Source: Zeimonas sp035303885 (GTDB taxonomy: Bacteria; Pseudomonadota; Gammaproteobacteria; Burkholderiales; Burkholderiaceae_E). Taken from it: a DNA stretch of 15,427 nucleotides. Of this stretch, positions 6,310 to 15,257 are shown one piece after another. Where the stretch lies: the NCBI GenBank assembly GCA_035303885.1, contig DATGRE010000303.1:1-15427 (forward strand), in the 5' to 3' direction. Position numbers and translations under genes: made by a program. The notes beneath the pieces are model-generated. The model did not search any database and had not been told where the DNA came from. It worked only from the letters and a program-made list of their open reading frames with translations. Within the stretch, counting starts at the first letter, position 1, and each line of letters starts with the position of its first letter.

Positions 6310-9300
6310 CTACTTCGGGACCCACACGCGGCACAGCGAGACCAGCTTGTCGACGTCGATCGGCTTGGCGACGTAGTCGTTCGCACCCGCATCGAGGCAG
6401 CGCTCGCGGTCGTCGGACATCGCCTTCGCGGTGAGCGCGATCACCGGGAGGTCGGCCCGGCGCGGATCCTCGCGGATGCGGCGGATCGCCGTCAGACCGT
6501 CCATCTCCGGCATCATGATGTCCATCAGCACGAGATCGATGTCCGGCTGCTTCTCGAGCTTCTCGAGCGCCTCGATCCCGTTGCGCGCGATCTCGAGCTT
6601 CACGCCGAGCGGCTCGAACACGCTCGACAACGCGAAGATGTTGCGCACGTCGTCCTCGGCGAGCAGGATGCGCCGGCCGTCGAGCACGGCGTCGCGCCGG
6701 CGCGCCCGGTGCAGCAGCTTGCGCTGGTCGTCGGGCAGCGAAGACTCCACGCTGTGCAGGAAGAGCGTCACCTCGTCGAGCAGCCGCTCCGGCGAGCGGG
6801 CGCCCTTCACGATGATCGAGCGCGAATAGCGGCGCAGCCGCTCCTCGTCGTGGCGTTCGAGCGCATGCCCGGTGTAGACGATCACCGGCGGGAACGCGTG
6901 ATCCTCGCGCGCGGCGATGCGCTCGAGCAGCTCGTATCCCGACCCGTCGGGCAGGGTCAGGTCCATCACCATGCAATCGAAGGTCGACGCCTCGAGCTCG
7001 CGCAGGGCGTCGGCGATGCGTCCGACCGAGACGATCTCGATCTGCTCGCCGCCGAGCAGCAGCTCGAGGTTCCTGCGCAGCTGCGCGTCGTCCTCGACGA
7101 TCAACAGGCGCCGCACGCTGCGCTGCAGCCGCTGCGCGAGGCGATCGAAGATCGCGATCAGCTCCTCGCGGTCGGCCGGCTTGCGCAGGAAGCCGATGGC
7201 GCCGAGCTCGAGCGCGGTGTGCGTACGCTCGTGCACCGAGACGACGTGCACCGGGATGTGGCGCGTGGCGGGATCGCGCTTGAGCCGCTCGAGCACGGTC
7301 AGGCCCGACTGGTCCGGCAGCCCGATGTCGAGCAGGATCGCATCGGGCGCCAACGACGGAATCCGCTGCATCGCCTCGGCCGCGCTGCCCGCCACCACGC
7401 AGTCGAAGTCCTGCTCGTGCGCGACGTCGACGAGGATCCGGGCGAAGGCGGGGTCGTCCTCCACGCACAGCAGCAGGCGCGAACGCCGACGCGGCTGCGC
7501 TCGATCGTCGTCCACGCCGGCGGGGGGCTCGGCGTCGTTCGCGACCGCGGTCGCGGTGCCCGCGCCGTGCACACCCTCCGCGGGCCGGACGGTGGGATCC
7601 GGCGACGGCGCACCCCGGCGTTCGCCGGTCGGCCGCGCGGCCGCAGCACCCGTCGTCGCGGCACCCGGCGTCGCTACGCCGCCCGGCGCGCTCGAGGCGT
7701 CGAAGATCGTCAGCGGCGGCGCGTAGCCGAACATCGCCGAGACCGAGCTCGCGGGCGCGGTGTCGGCGGGCGGCGCCCCTTCGATGGCCCCGGAGACGCC
7801 CTCGGCCCGAGGCGCCGGTTCCCAGCGCAGCGGCAGAACGAGCGTGAACACGCTGCCGCGGCCGGCTTCGCTGTCGACGTGGATGTCGCCGCCGAGGCGG
7901 CGGGCGAGCTCGCGCGAGATCGACAGCCCGAGCCCCGTGCCGCCGAAGCGCCGGCTCGTTCCCGCGTCGGCCTGCTGGAAAGCCTCGAAGATCGCCGACA
8001 GCCGGTCGCGCGGCACGCCGACGCCGGTGTCGCGCACCTCGAAGGCGAGCCGTTCGCCGGGCATCGGGTACACCCGCAAGTGCACGTAGCCGCGCTCGGT
8101 GAACTTCAAGGCGTTCGCCATCAGGTTCTTGACGATCTGCGCCAGCCGCAGCGAATCGGTGACGATCGCCGGCGGAACCTCCGGATCGGCCTCGATGCGC
8201 AGGTCGAGCCCCTTCTCGCGCGCAACCGGCTCAAAGGTTGCGCGCAGCCGCTCGAGCAGCACCGCCGTCTCGACGCTGCCGGGATGCAGCTCGAGGTGGC
8301 CCGCCTCGATCTTCGCGAGGTCGAGGACGTCGTTGATCAGCGCGAGCAGATCGCTGTTCGACGCGTGGATCGCCTTGGCGTACCGGACCTGCTCGGAATC
8401 GAGGTTGCCGTCCTTGTTGTCGGCGAGCAGCTTCGAGAGGATCAACGCGCTGTTCAGCGGGGTGCGCAGCTCGTGCGACATGTGCGCGAGGAAGTCCGAC
8501 TTGTAGCGGTTCGCCGATTCGAGGCGGGCCGCGTACTCGAGCAGCGCCTGCTGCGCGTCGAGCAGCTGCGCCTTCTGCCGCTCGAGGTGCTGCGCCTGCT
8601 CCTCGAGCTGCGCGTTGGTCTGCTCGAGCTCGCCCTGCTGCGCTTCCAGCTTCGCCTGCGACTCCTCGAGCACCCGGCTCTGTTCCTCGAGCTCCTCGTT
8701 CGAGACGCGCAGCTCCTCCTGCTGCACCTGCAGCTCCTCGCTCTGGCGCTGTGTCTCCTCGAGCAGCTCGACGAGCTGCCCGCGGTACTGCGCACCGCGC
8801 AGCGCGACGCCGATCGTCTCGGCGACCTCGTCGAACACGGCGAGGATGCGCGAAGCGTCGAGCGCGGGGTCGAGCGAGCCGAGCTCGACGACGCCGCAGA
8901 CGCGGCCGTCGGCAAGGACCGGAGCGGCGACCAGGCGGGCCGGCGCGCTCGCTCCGAGCGCGCTGCGCACCGGCAGGTGGCCGTCGGGAACGCGATCGAG
9001 CACGCGCGGCGCGCCATCGGCCGCGACCTGCCCGGCGACGCCCTCGCCCAGCGCGAGCCGGGGCGCGGTCTGCGCCTCGTCGAGCGCATGGCCGCCGGCG
9101 CGCACCAACGCCGCGCCGTCCAGCCGGTACAGCACGCCGACATCGGCGCCGAACAGGCGCGCGAGCGCGCCGGTGGCGTTGCGGCCGATCTCCTCGGCGG
9201 TCTGCTCGCCGAGCAGCGCCTGCGCGACCGCGCTGCGCGCCTGCTGCAGCCAGAGTGCCTCGGCGTTGCGGTTGCGCATCGCGAGCACGTGGCGGATCGC

Positions 9301-9618
9301 CACAGCCATCCACCAGTAGCCGACGACGGCCGCGGAGCGATTGACGATCGACATCGCCCGCGTCGCTTCGTCCACGCCCGCGTTCTTGACCGAGAAGCCG
9401 ACGAGCACGAGCAACGTGGCGAGCAGCGCGACGACGAAAGGCGTGCGCTCGTCGTCCTGCAGCAGCGCCGCGGCGACCGCCAGCATGTACAGCGCCCACG
9501 GCGCGTAGCCGAGCGGCAGCGCCAGGTCGACGACGAAGACGGCGACCAGCAGCCCGCCCATCACGAGGACCGACGACAGCGAGGGGGTCGGGATCGGGAG
9601 CGTCGATCGGCGAGGCAT
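6310..9618 (-). CDS. Membrane-anchored GAF hybrid histidine kinase with three receiver domains
   Basis: 1,102 aa counted from ATG 9618. An N-terminal membrane region with about four hydrophobic helices (15-34, 38-54, 60-77, 92-112) is followed by a GAF-like domain (125-274) and a long Glu/Gln-rich coiled coil (279-369). HisKA contains SHELRTP with His382. HATPase has the N box around Asn498/Asn502, G1 DTGVG from Asp530 and G2 GGTGLGLS. An Ala/Pro-rich linker (600-712) precedes three receivers with Asp764, Asp886 and Asp1033. Receivers 1 and 3 have Lys-Pro (RKPAD, AKPID); receiver 2 has VKGARSPERLL. This architecture, with CheR/CheB beside it, recurs in Proteobacteria; the signal is unknown. 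The frame also opens at GTG 9666, adding 16 residues. I prefer ATG 9618 because the extra codons begin CTA AAA, rare here and resembling an extended -10 (TGCTAAAAG). First gene of the operon. Confidence 0.93.
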   Translation of the reverse strand: MPRRSTLPIPTPSLSSVLVMGGLLVAVFVVDLALPLGYAPWALYMLAVAAALLQDDERTPFVVALLATLLVLVGFSVKNAGVDEATRAMSIVNRSAAVVGYWWMAVAIRHVLAMRNRNAEALWLQQARSAVAQALLGEQTAEEIGRNATGALARLFGADVGVLYRLDGAALVRAGGHALDEAQTAPRLALGEGVAGQVAADGAPRVLDRVPDGHLPVRSALGASAPARLVAAPVLADGRVCGVVELGSLDPALDASRILAVFDEVAETIGVALRGAQYRGQLVELLEETQRQSEELQVQQEELRVSNEELEEQSRVLEESQAKLEAQQGELEQTNAQLEEQAQHLERQKAQLLDAQQALLEYAARLESANRYKSDFLAHMSHELRTPLNSALILSKLLADNKDGNLDSEQVRYAKAIHASNSDLLALINDVLDLAKIEAGHLELHPGSVETAVLLERLRATFEPVAREKGLDLRIEADPEVPPAIVTDSLRLAQIVKNLMANALKFTERGYVHLRVYPMPGERLAFEVRDTGVGVPRDRLSAIFEAFQQADAGTSRRFGGTGLGLSISRELARRLGGDIHVDSEAGRGSVFTLVLPLRWEPAPRAEGVSGAIEGAPPADTAPASSVSAMFGYAPPLTIFDASSAPGGVATPGAATTGAAAARPTGERRGAPSPDPTVRPAEGVHGAGTATAVANDAEPPAGVDDDRAQPRRRSRLLLCVEDDPAFARILVDVAHEQDFDCVVAGSAAEAMQRIPSLAPDAILLDIGLPDQSGLTVLERLKRDPATRHIPVHVVSVHERTHTALELGAIGFLRKPADREELIAIFDRLAQRLQRSVRRLLIVEDDAQLRRNLELLLGGEQIEIVSVGRIADALRELEASTFDCMVMDLTLPDGSGYELLERIAAREDHAFPPVIVYTGHALERHDEERLRRYSRSIIVKGARSPERLLDEVTLFLHSVESSLPDDQRKLLHRARRRDAVLDGRRILLAEDDVRNIFALSSVFEPLGVKLEIARNGIEALEKLEKQPDIDLVLMDIMMPEMDGLTAIRRIREDPRRADLPVIALTAKAMSDDRERCLDAGANDYVAKPIDVDKLVSLCRVWVPK
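8512..8784 (-). other. Glu/Gln-rich coiled coil between GAF and HisKA of the hybrid kinase
   Basis: About 90 residues of near-continuous heptads dominated by E, Q, L, A and S, with repeated EEL and EEQ units (for example SEELQVQQEEL, EEQSRVLEESQAK). It connects the GAF sensor to the kinase helix bundle and would carry the signal as a helical rod. Its many adjacent E/Q pairs recall the methylation helices of chemoreceptors. Confidence 0.8.
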
Positions 9619-9709
9619 CGGATCGGAAGCGGATGCGACCGGCGTGGCCGCGTCCGCTTTTAGCACGGCTGGCGCGTGGCGGGGGAAGACCCGCTACGCG
9701 CGGGCAGGG

Positions 9710-11116
<1,407 letters not shown>

Positions 11117-11328
11117 AAGGGTTCCGTGGGGGCCGCCCGGCAGCGCCGAATGCGACCGGTCAAAACTGGTATTGTCCGCCTTTCGCTGCGCCAGGGCAAA
11201 GCCCGGGCGCGCACGGCGGGCGCGGCCGGGCTCGCGAGCGGCCACGCCGGGCACGTCGGTTGCTGGCCAAGCTGACCATCCTGACCGCGCACCCTGCCGC
11301 ACTGCACCACCGATCCTCGCCCTCGTCC
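11117..11328. other. Divergent intergenic region rhlE - lipoprotein gene (212 bp)
   Basis: It contains the candidate rhlE promoter. Several reading frames pass through, but I see no conserved protein, no convincing promoter toward the lipoprotein gene, no RNA gene and no repeat beyond ordinary GC-rich sequence. Confidence 0.5.
11171..11199 (-). promoter_or_regulatory. Candidate sigma-70 promoter of rhlE
   Basis: On the minus strand TTGCCC (complement of 11194-11199), a 17-bp spacer, and GACAAT (complement of 11171-11176); each hexamer matches the consensus at 4 of 6 positions. Predicted transcription start near 11163, giving a leader of about 47 bases to TTG 11116. Confidence 0.4.
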
Positions 11329-11904
11329 ATGCGCATCGTCCGCAGCGGTTTCCTGATCGCCCTGGCGCTGTTCGGCACGATGCTCGCCGGATGCTCGTCG
11401 CTGCTGCCCCGAGGGTCCGACGCGACCCAGGTGCCGTGGAAGACGTTCGAGGAGGCGCGTGCGGCCGTCGAGGCGATCGAGCCGTTCCGCACGCGCAAGT
11501 CGACGCTGATGCAGAACGGCTTCGATCCGTATCACAATCCGGCCGTCACGATCCTGTCGTATCCCGAGATCATCCAGCGCTTCGCGGCCGGCAGCGCTCT
11601 GCAGGGCGAGGAGTACGAGCACGGCATCCGCAGCTGCCTGCTGGCCGGCCAGGCGTGCAGCGGCTATTCGATCGCGGTCAAGCGAATCCGGCAGAACCGC
11701 ATCGGCAACTTCTGGCTCGACATACTCGGCTTCCTGCGCCGCACGAACATCACCGGCTTCACCTTCAACGCGATGATCCTGTTCGTCGACGATCAGGTCG
11801 TCTACGTCGTCTACAGCGGCCAGCCGAAGATGGACGAGATGCAGGTGCGGCGCAATCCGCTCGGCCCGCTGCAGAGCATCGGCGACGCGATCCGGGTGCG
11901 CTGA
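11329..11904 (+). CDS. Uncharacterised lipoprotein
   Basis: 191-aa precursor. The signal peptide is MRIVRSGFLIALALFGTMLAGC: two arginines, a hydrophobic core (residues 8-18) and the lipobox LAGC with Cys22 as the lipidated residue. Serine follows the cysteine, so sorting to the outer membrane is expected by the Lol rule. The mature part begins with a short Ser/Leu/Pro linker, then a helical segment TFEEARAAVEAIEPF, and ends in a beta-looking stretch with FNAMILFVDDQVVYVVYSG. Two further cysteines (SCLLAGQACSG) could form a disulfide in the periplasm. I do not recognise a family. ATG 11329 is chosen because the signal peptide starts there; an in-frame TTG at 11260 would add 23 residues in front of it. 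No clear ribosome-binding site. It lies 89 bp upstream of prfC on the same strand. Confidence 0.82.
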   Translation: MRIVRSGFLIALALFGTMLAGCSSLLPRGSDATQVPWKTFEEARAAVEAIEPFRTRKSTLMQNGFDPYHNPAVTILSYPEIIQRFAAGSALQGEEYEHGIRSCLLAGQACSGYSIAVKRIRQNRIGNFWLDILGFLRRTNITGFTFNAMILFVDDQVVYVVYSGQPKMDEMQVRRNPLGPLQSIGDAIRVR

Positions 11905-11960
11905 GCGGCGTCCGGTGCGCGGGCTCGCGCGGCGCCCGCCCCGGAAGGCTTCGCACCCGC

Positions 11961-11976
11961 GGCCGGTATACTGGCC
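11961..11976. promoter_or_regulatory. -10 box inside a 16-bp palindrome upstream of prfC
   Basis: TATACT at 11967-11972 (5/6 to the -10 consensus) ends 21 bases before the prfC ATG. It sits in GGCCGGTATACTGGCC, a palindrome with a single mismatched pair. I find no good -35 box. It may be the prfC promoter with an operator; the dyad could also be chance in GC-rich DNA. Confidence 0.35.
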
Positions 11977-11993
11977 GCCCTTTCCGGCGCACG

Positions 11994-13604
11994 ATGCAAG
12001 CCCTTCCCGAATACGCGCGGCGACGCACCTTCGCCATCATCTCGCACCCCGACGCGGGCAAGACCACGCTCACCGAGAAGCTGCTGCTGTTCTCGGGTGC
12101 GATCCAGATCGCCGGCAGCGTGAAGGCCCGCAAGGCGAGCCGGCACGCGACCTCCGACTGGATGGAGATCGAGAAGCAGCGCGGCATCTCGGTGGCCAGC
12201 TCGGTGATGCAGTTCGTGCACCGCGACCGCGTCGTCAACCTGCTCGACACCCCGGGGCACCAGGACTTCTCCGAGGACACCTATCGCGTGCTCACCGCGG
12301 TGGACGCGGCGCTGATGGTGATCGACGCGGCCAACGGCATCGAGGCGCAGACGCTGCGCCTGCTGAAGATCTGCCGCAGCCGCGACATTCCGATCCTCAC
12401 CTTCGTCAACAAGCTCGATCGCGAGGTTCGCGGCCCGCTCGAGCTGCTCGACGAGATCGAGCGCGAGCTGTCGATGACGCCGGTCCCGTTCACCTGGCCG
12501 ATCGGCATGGGCAGCCGCTTCCGCGGCGTCTACGACTTCGCCCGCGCCCGCGTGCACCGCTTCCGGCCGGGGCGCGACCGGCTGGCCGGCGACGACGAGC
12601 TCGTCGACCCTGCCGACCCCGCGCAGGCGGCGGCGCTGGGTGCGCCCTGGGCCGACGCCGAGCCCGAGATCGAGCTCGTGCGCGGCGCCACGCCGGCCTT
12701 CGACCGCGACGCCTTCCTCGCGGCGCGCCAGACCCCGGTGTTCTTCGGCTCGGCCATCAACAATTTCGGCGTCGCCGAGGTGCTCGACGCGATCGTCGAG
12801 CTGGCCCCGATGCCCGGCCCGAAGCATGCCGACGAGCGCACGGTCGCACCCGACGAAGCCCGGTTCTCCGGCGTCGTCTTCAAGGTCCAGGCGAACATGG
12901 ACCCGCAGCACCGGGACCGCGTCGCCTTCGTGCGCGTCTGCTCGGGACGCTTCGAACGCGGCATGCCGCTGGTGAACGCGCGCACGAAGCGCTCGCTGCG
13001 CCCGCACAACGTCGTCACCTTCCTGTCGCAACGGCGCGACCTGGTCGACGAGGCGTATCCGGGCGACGTGATCGGCATTCCCAATCACGGGACGCTGAGC
13101 CTGGGCGACACGCTGACCGAAGGCGAGACGCTGCATTTCAGCGGACTGCCGTTCTTCGCGCCGGAGTCGTTCCGCACCATCGAGGTCGTCGACCCGATGA
13201 AAGCCAAGCAGCTGCGCGCCGCACTCGCGCAGCTGGGCGACGAGGGCGCGATCCAGGTGTTCCGCCAGGACGTCGGCGGCCAGCTGCTGCTCGGCGCCGT
13301 CGGCGAGCTGCAGTTCGAAGTCGTCGCGCACCGGCTGCGGGTCGAGTACAACGTCGCCGCACGCATCGGCCCGGCGCCGTACACGATGGCGCGCTGGCTC
13401 GACGCGGACGACGAGTCGGTCGTCGCCCGTTTCATCGAGCAGAACGCGTCGCGCATCGCGCGCGACGCGGCCGACGCGCCCACCTGGCTCGTGCGTTCGC
13501 CGCACGAGATCACGGTCGCGCAGGAGCGCTGGCCGCAGCTGCGCTTCAGCGCGATGCGCGAACGCGGCGGCGCGCGCTTCACGCTGGTCGACCAGAACGC
13601 CTGA
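11994..13604 (+). CDS. prfC: Peptide chain release factor 3 (RF3)
   Basis: Translational GTPase that removes RF1/RF2 from the ribosome after peptide release. 536 aa; E. coli RF3 has 529. GTPase motifs: G1 SHPDAGKTT (17-25), G2 RGISV (63-67), G3 DTPGHQDF (85-92), G4 NKLD (139-142), G5-like GSAINNFGV (252-260). The N-terminal RRTFAIISHPDAGKTTLTEKLLLF and the switch region SDWMEIEKQRGISV distinguish RF3 from EF-G. The domain II/III part contains FKVQANMDPQHRDRVAFVR, typical of RF3. ATG 11994 is fixed by homology (the family starts about 8-10 residues before RRTFAIISHPD); the frame is open upstream but overlaps the lipoprotein gene out of frame. The ribosome-binding site is weak. Convergent with the DUF1326 gene. 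Confidence 0.97.
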   Translation: MQALPEYARRRTFAIISHPDAGKTTLTEKLLLFSGAIQIAGSVKARKASRHATSDWMEIEKQRGISVASSVMQFVHRDRVVNLLDTPGHQDFSEDTYRVLTAVDAALMVIDAANGIEAQTLRLLKICRSRDIPILTFVNKLDREVRGPLELLDEIERELSMTPVPFTWPIGMGSRFRGVYDFARARVHRFRPGRDRLAGDDELVDPADPAQAAALGAPWADAEPEIELVRGATPAFDRDAFLAARQTPVFFGSAINNFGVAEVLDAIVELAPMPGPKHADERTVAPDEARFSGVVFKVQANMDPQHRDRVAFVRVCSGRFERGMPLVNARTKRSLRPHNVVTFLSQRRDLVDEAYPGDVIGIPNHGTLSLGDTLTEGETLHFSGLPFFAPESFRTIEVVDPMKAKQLRAALAQLGDEGAIQVFRQDVGGQLLLGAVGELQFEVVAHRLRVEYNVAARIGPAPYTMARWLDADDESVVARFIEQNASRIARDAADAPTWLVRSPHEITVAQERWPQLRFSAMRERGGARFTLVDQNA

Positions 13605-13656
13605 GCGTCGACCGCCCGCCTGCGGCGTCTGCGAGCCGAACGCGCCCGCGACGGGT

Positions 13657-14268
13657 TCAGCCCGACCAGGCGAACGGCGCGAAGTGCGCGTTGCGCGTTC
13701 CGGAGTCGTCTTCCCAGTCGATGCCGAACGCGTGCATCCGGCTCCGGGTCGCCTTCGCGAGGGAGAGCCGCTCGTTGACCGGATGGACGGTGTTGGTCAG
13801 CGCGATCGCCTCGTCACTGCGCGCGCCCGCCACGCCTTCGCACGCCTGGTCGACGAGATCGCCGGCCTTCGATTCGCGCACCAGGCCGTTCAGCGCGAAA
13901 TCGATCGGCCGCTTCTCGACGCCGGCGACACGCCCGACGAGCGGCGCGAGAGCCGCCATCGGTCCGCCGGCCGCACCGGTGGCGATCGCGCCGATGGCCT
14001 GCGCCTGCCGGTCGTCGGCACGCTCGTCGACGATCAGCCCGACCGTGATGTCTCCGTCTGCCATGGGTCCGGGGGAATGCATCAGCACGACGAAAGACAG
14101 CCCGTCGAGCGTCACCCCATCCTTCTCGCCGCGGTCGATCCTCATGGCGACCGCGGCCTTGCAGTCGCCTTCGGTGGGTCGGGCCGCGAGGTTCGACCCG
14201 ATGCACGGACAGAGGAACGCGCAGTTGCACGTCTCCATGTACTGCCCCTCGATGTGCCAGTTCGCCAT
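13657..14268 (-). CDS. DUF1326-family cysteine-rich protein
   Basis: 203-aa soluble protein of an uncharacterised family, assigned from memory of the N-terminal signature, not a search. No signal peptide or membrane segment. The N-terminus reads WHIEGQYMETCNCAFLCPC, with Cys14, Cys16, Cys20 and Cys22 spaced C-x-C-xxx-C-x-C, and a fifth at Cys36 in EGDCKAAVAMRIDRG. The spacing looks like a metal or disulfide site. Further conserved-looking stretches are the beta segment LDGLSFVVLMHSPGPM (55-70), TNTVHPVNERLSLAKA (158-173) and the C-terminal GTRNAHFAPFAWSG. ATG 14268 has an excellent GGAGG (complement of 14275-14279) 6 bases upstream. Divergent from the DUF2182 gene, a pairing I recall from other genomes, suggesting a common function. 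Biochemical role unknown. Confidence 0.85.
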   Translation of the reverse strand: MANWHIEGQYMETCNCAFLCPCIGSNLAARPTEGDCKAAVAMRIDRGEKDGVTLDGLSFVVLMHSPGPMADGDITVGLIVDERADDRQAQAIGAIATGAAGGPMAALAPLVGRVAGVEKRPIDFALNGLVRESKAGDLVDQACEGVAGARSDEAIALTNTVHPVNERLSLAKATRSRMHAFGIDWEDDSGTRNAHFAPFAWSG

Positions 14269-14429
14269 GACATGCCTCCCTCGGCGGGACCCTCACGAAA
14301 ACCGTGCACGAACCCGAGATCCCACGAACGCTACGCCGGACCCTCATCGCCCTGCAACGACCGTGGCCTTGACATCGACGAAGGGCGGGGCGCAACGTGG
14401 CGCTGCACCGACCGGGCGGAGGCGTTCCG
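14269..14429. promoter_or_regulatory. Shared control region of the DUF1326/DUF2182 pair, with three CACGAA repeats
   Basis: 161-bp divergent intergenic region. The hexamer CACGAA occurs three times in the same orientation at 14294-14299, 14307-14312 and 14323-14328 (spacings 13 and 16). A perfect TTGACA is at 14369-14374, oriented toward the DUF2182 gene, but no good -10 box lies 16-18 bases beyond it. Ribosome-binding sites are GGAGG for both genes: complement of 14275-14279, and 14418-14422. Confidence 0.45.
14418..14422 (+). promoter_or_regulatory. Ribosome-binding site deciding the DUF2182 start
   Basis: GGAGG, 7 bases before ATG 14430. It favours this ATG over the in-frame GTG at 14397, which has no such site. 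Confidence 0.8.
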
Positions 14430-15191
14430 ATGCGCTCGATCCCCGTTCATCTGCCGGCACTCCCCTGGCGCGCTTCGTTCGTGGTCGCGGCGATCGCCCT
14501 GATCGGATGGGGCCTCCTCGCCTGGATGGCGGTCGACGTGGATGCGCCCTTCGCGCGGTCGACGATGCCGATGTCGTACCGGTGGACGGCGTCGAACGCG
14601 CTGTCGATCACGGCCATGTGGGCGACGATGATGGCGGCGATGATGCTGCCTTCGTCGCTGCCCATGGTCGGGGCCTTCGCGAAGACCGCCGGCGAAGGCG
14701 CGACCGCACGCACCGCGGCCTTCGTCGGTGCGTATCTCGTCACGTGGGCGGCGTTCAGCCTGCTGGCGGTGGCCGCGCAATGGATGCTGCAGCGTTCGGG
14801 ACTGCTCGATCCGATGATGCTGCGCGCCTCGCCGTGGCCGGCGGCGGCGCTGCTGCTGCTCGCCGGGCTGTACCAGTTCACCGGGCTGAAGCGCGTGTGC
14901 CTCGCGGGCTGCCGCAGCCCCGTCGCCTTCCTCGTGGCGCGATGGCGGCCCGGGATCACAGGCGCATGGGCGATGGGGATGCGGCACGGAGCCCTGTGCG
15001 TCGGATGCTGCTGGAGCCTGATGACGCTGCTGTTCGTCGTCGGCGTGATGAAGCTGCCGTGGGTCGTCGCGCTCGCCGTCGCCGTGAGCTTCGAGAAGGT
15101 GCTGCCCGGCGGCGAGCAGCTCGCGCGCGTGCTGGGCTTCGTCCTGATCGCCGCAGCGCTCGCTTCGTTCCTGCTGCACTTCGCCGGCTGA
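14430..15191 (+). CDS. DUF2182-family integral membrane protein with Cys/His motifs
   Basis: 253-aa polytopic inner-membrane protein of an uncharacterised family, described in annotations as predicted metal-binding (from memory). Hydrophobic segments: about 15-35, 56-80, 96-120, 136-151, 178-208, 209-222 and 232-251. Signature motifs: WATMMAAMMLPSSLPM (64-79), YQFTGLKRVCLAGCRSP (148-164) with Cys157 and Cys161, GMRHGALCVGCCWSLM (183-198) with His186, Cys190, Cys193 and Cys194, and FEKVLPGG (221-228). The Cys/His/Met-rich helices suggest a transition-metal (perhaps copper) or redox function, which is inference. The start is set by GGAGG 7 bases upstream. Divergently paired with the DUF1326 gene, which has its own cysteine cluster. 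Only 66 bp separate it from the metallopeptidase gene downstream. Confidence 0.88.
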   Translation: MRSIPVHLPALPWRASFVVAAIALIGWGLLAWMAVDVDAPFARSTMPMSYRWTASNALSITAMWATMMAAMMLPSSLPMVGAFAKTAGEGATARTAAFVGAYLVTWAAFSLLAVAAQWMLQRSGLLDPMMLRASPWPAAALLLLAGLYQFTGLKRVCLAGCRSPVAFLVARWRPGITGAWAMGMRHGALCVGCCWSLMTLLFVVGVMKLPWVVALAVAVSFEKVLPGGEQLARVLGFVLIAAALASFLLHFAG

Positions 15192-15257
15192 TCGGCCCGC
15201 GGCGGGCGCGGGTGCGACGTTTGCCCCGGGCACCCGGCGAAACCATGGAGACGGGCC

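Noticed and set aside
6709..9663. 984-codon plus-strand frame antisense to the hybrid kinase
   Set aside because: Long antisense frames are expected opposite high-G/C third-position genes. The translation is rich in Arg, Gln and Ala with no recognisable domain, while the opposite strand encodes clear kinase and receiver motifs.
9690..9704. CCCGC-5-GCGGG hairpin after rhlE as a terminator
   Set aside because: The stem is only 5 bp, and on the minus strand it is followed by TCTTCCCCC rather than a T-run.
14369..14397. TTGACA as a full promoter for the DUF2182 gene
   Set aside because: The -35 box is perfect, but no hexamer at 16-18 bp resembles TATAAT; noted only as part of the control region.
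15209..15236. CGGGTGC/GCACCCG inverted repeat after the DUF2182 gene as a terminator
   Set aside because: The loop is 14 bases and no T-run follows; it lies just before the metallopeptidase ribosome-binding site and may be chance.
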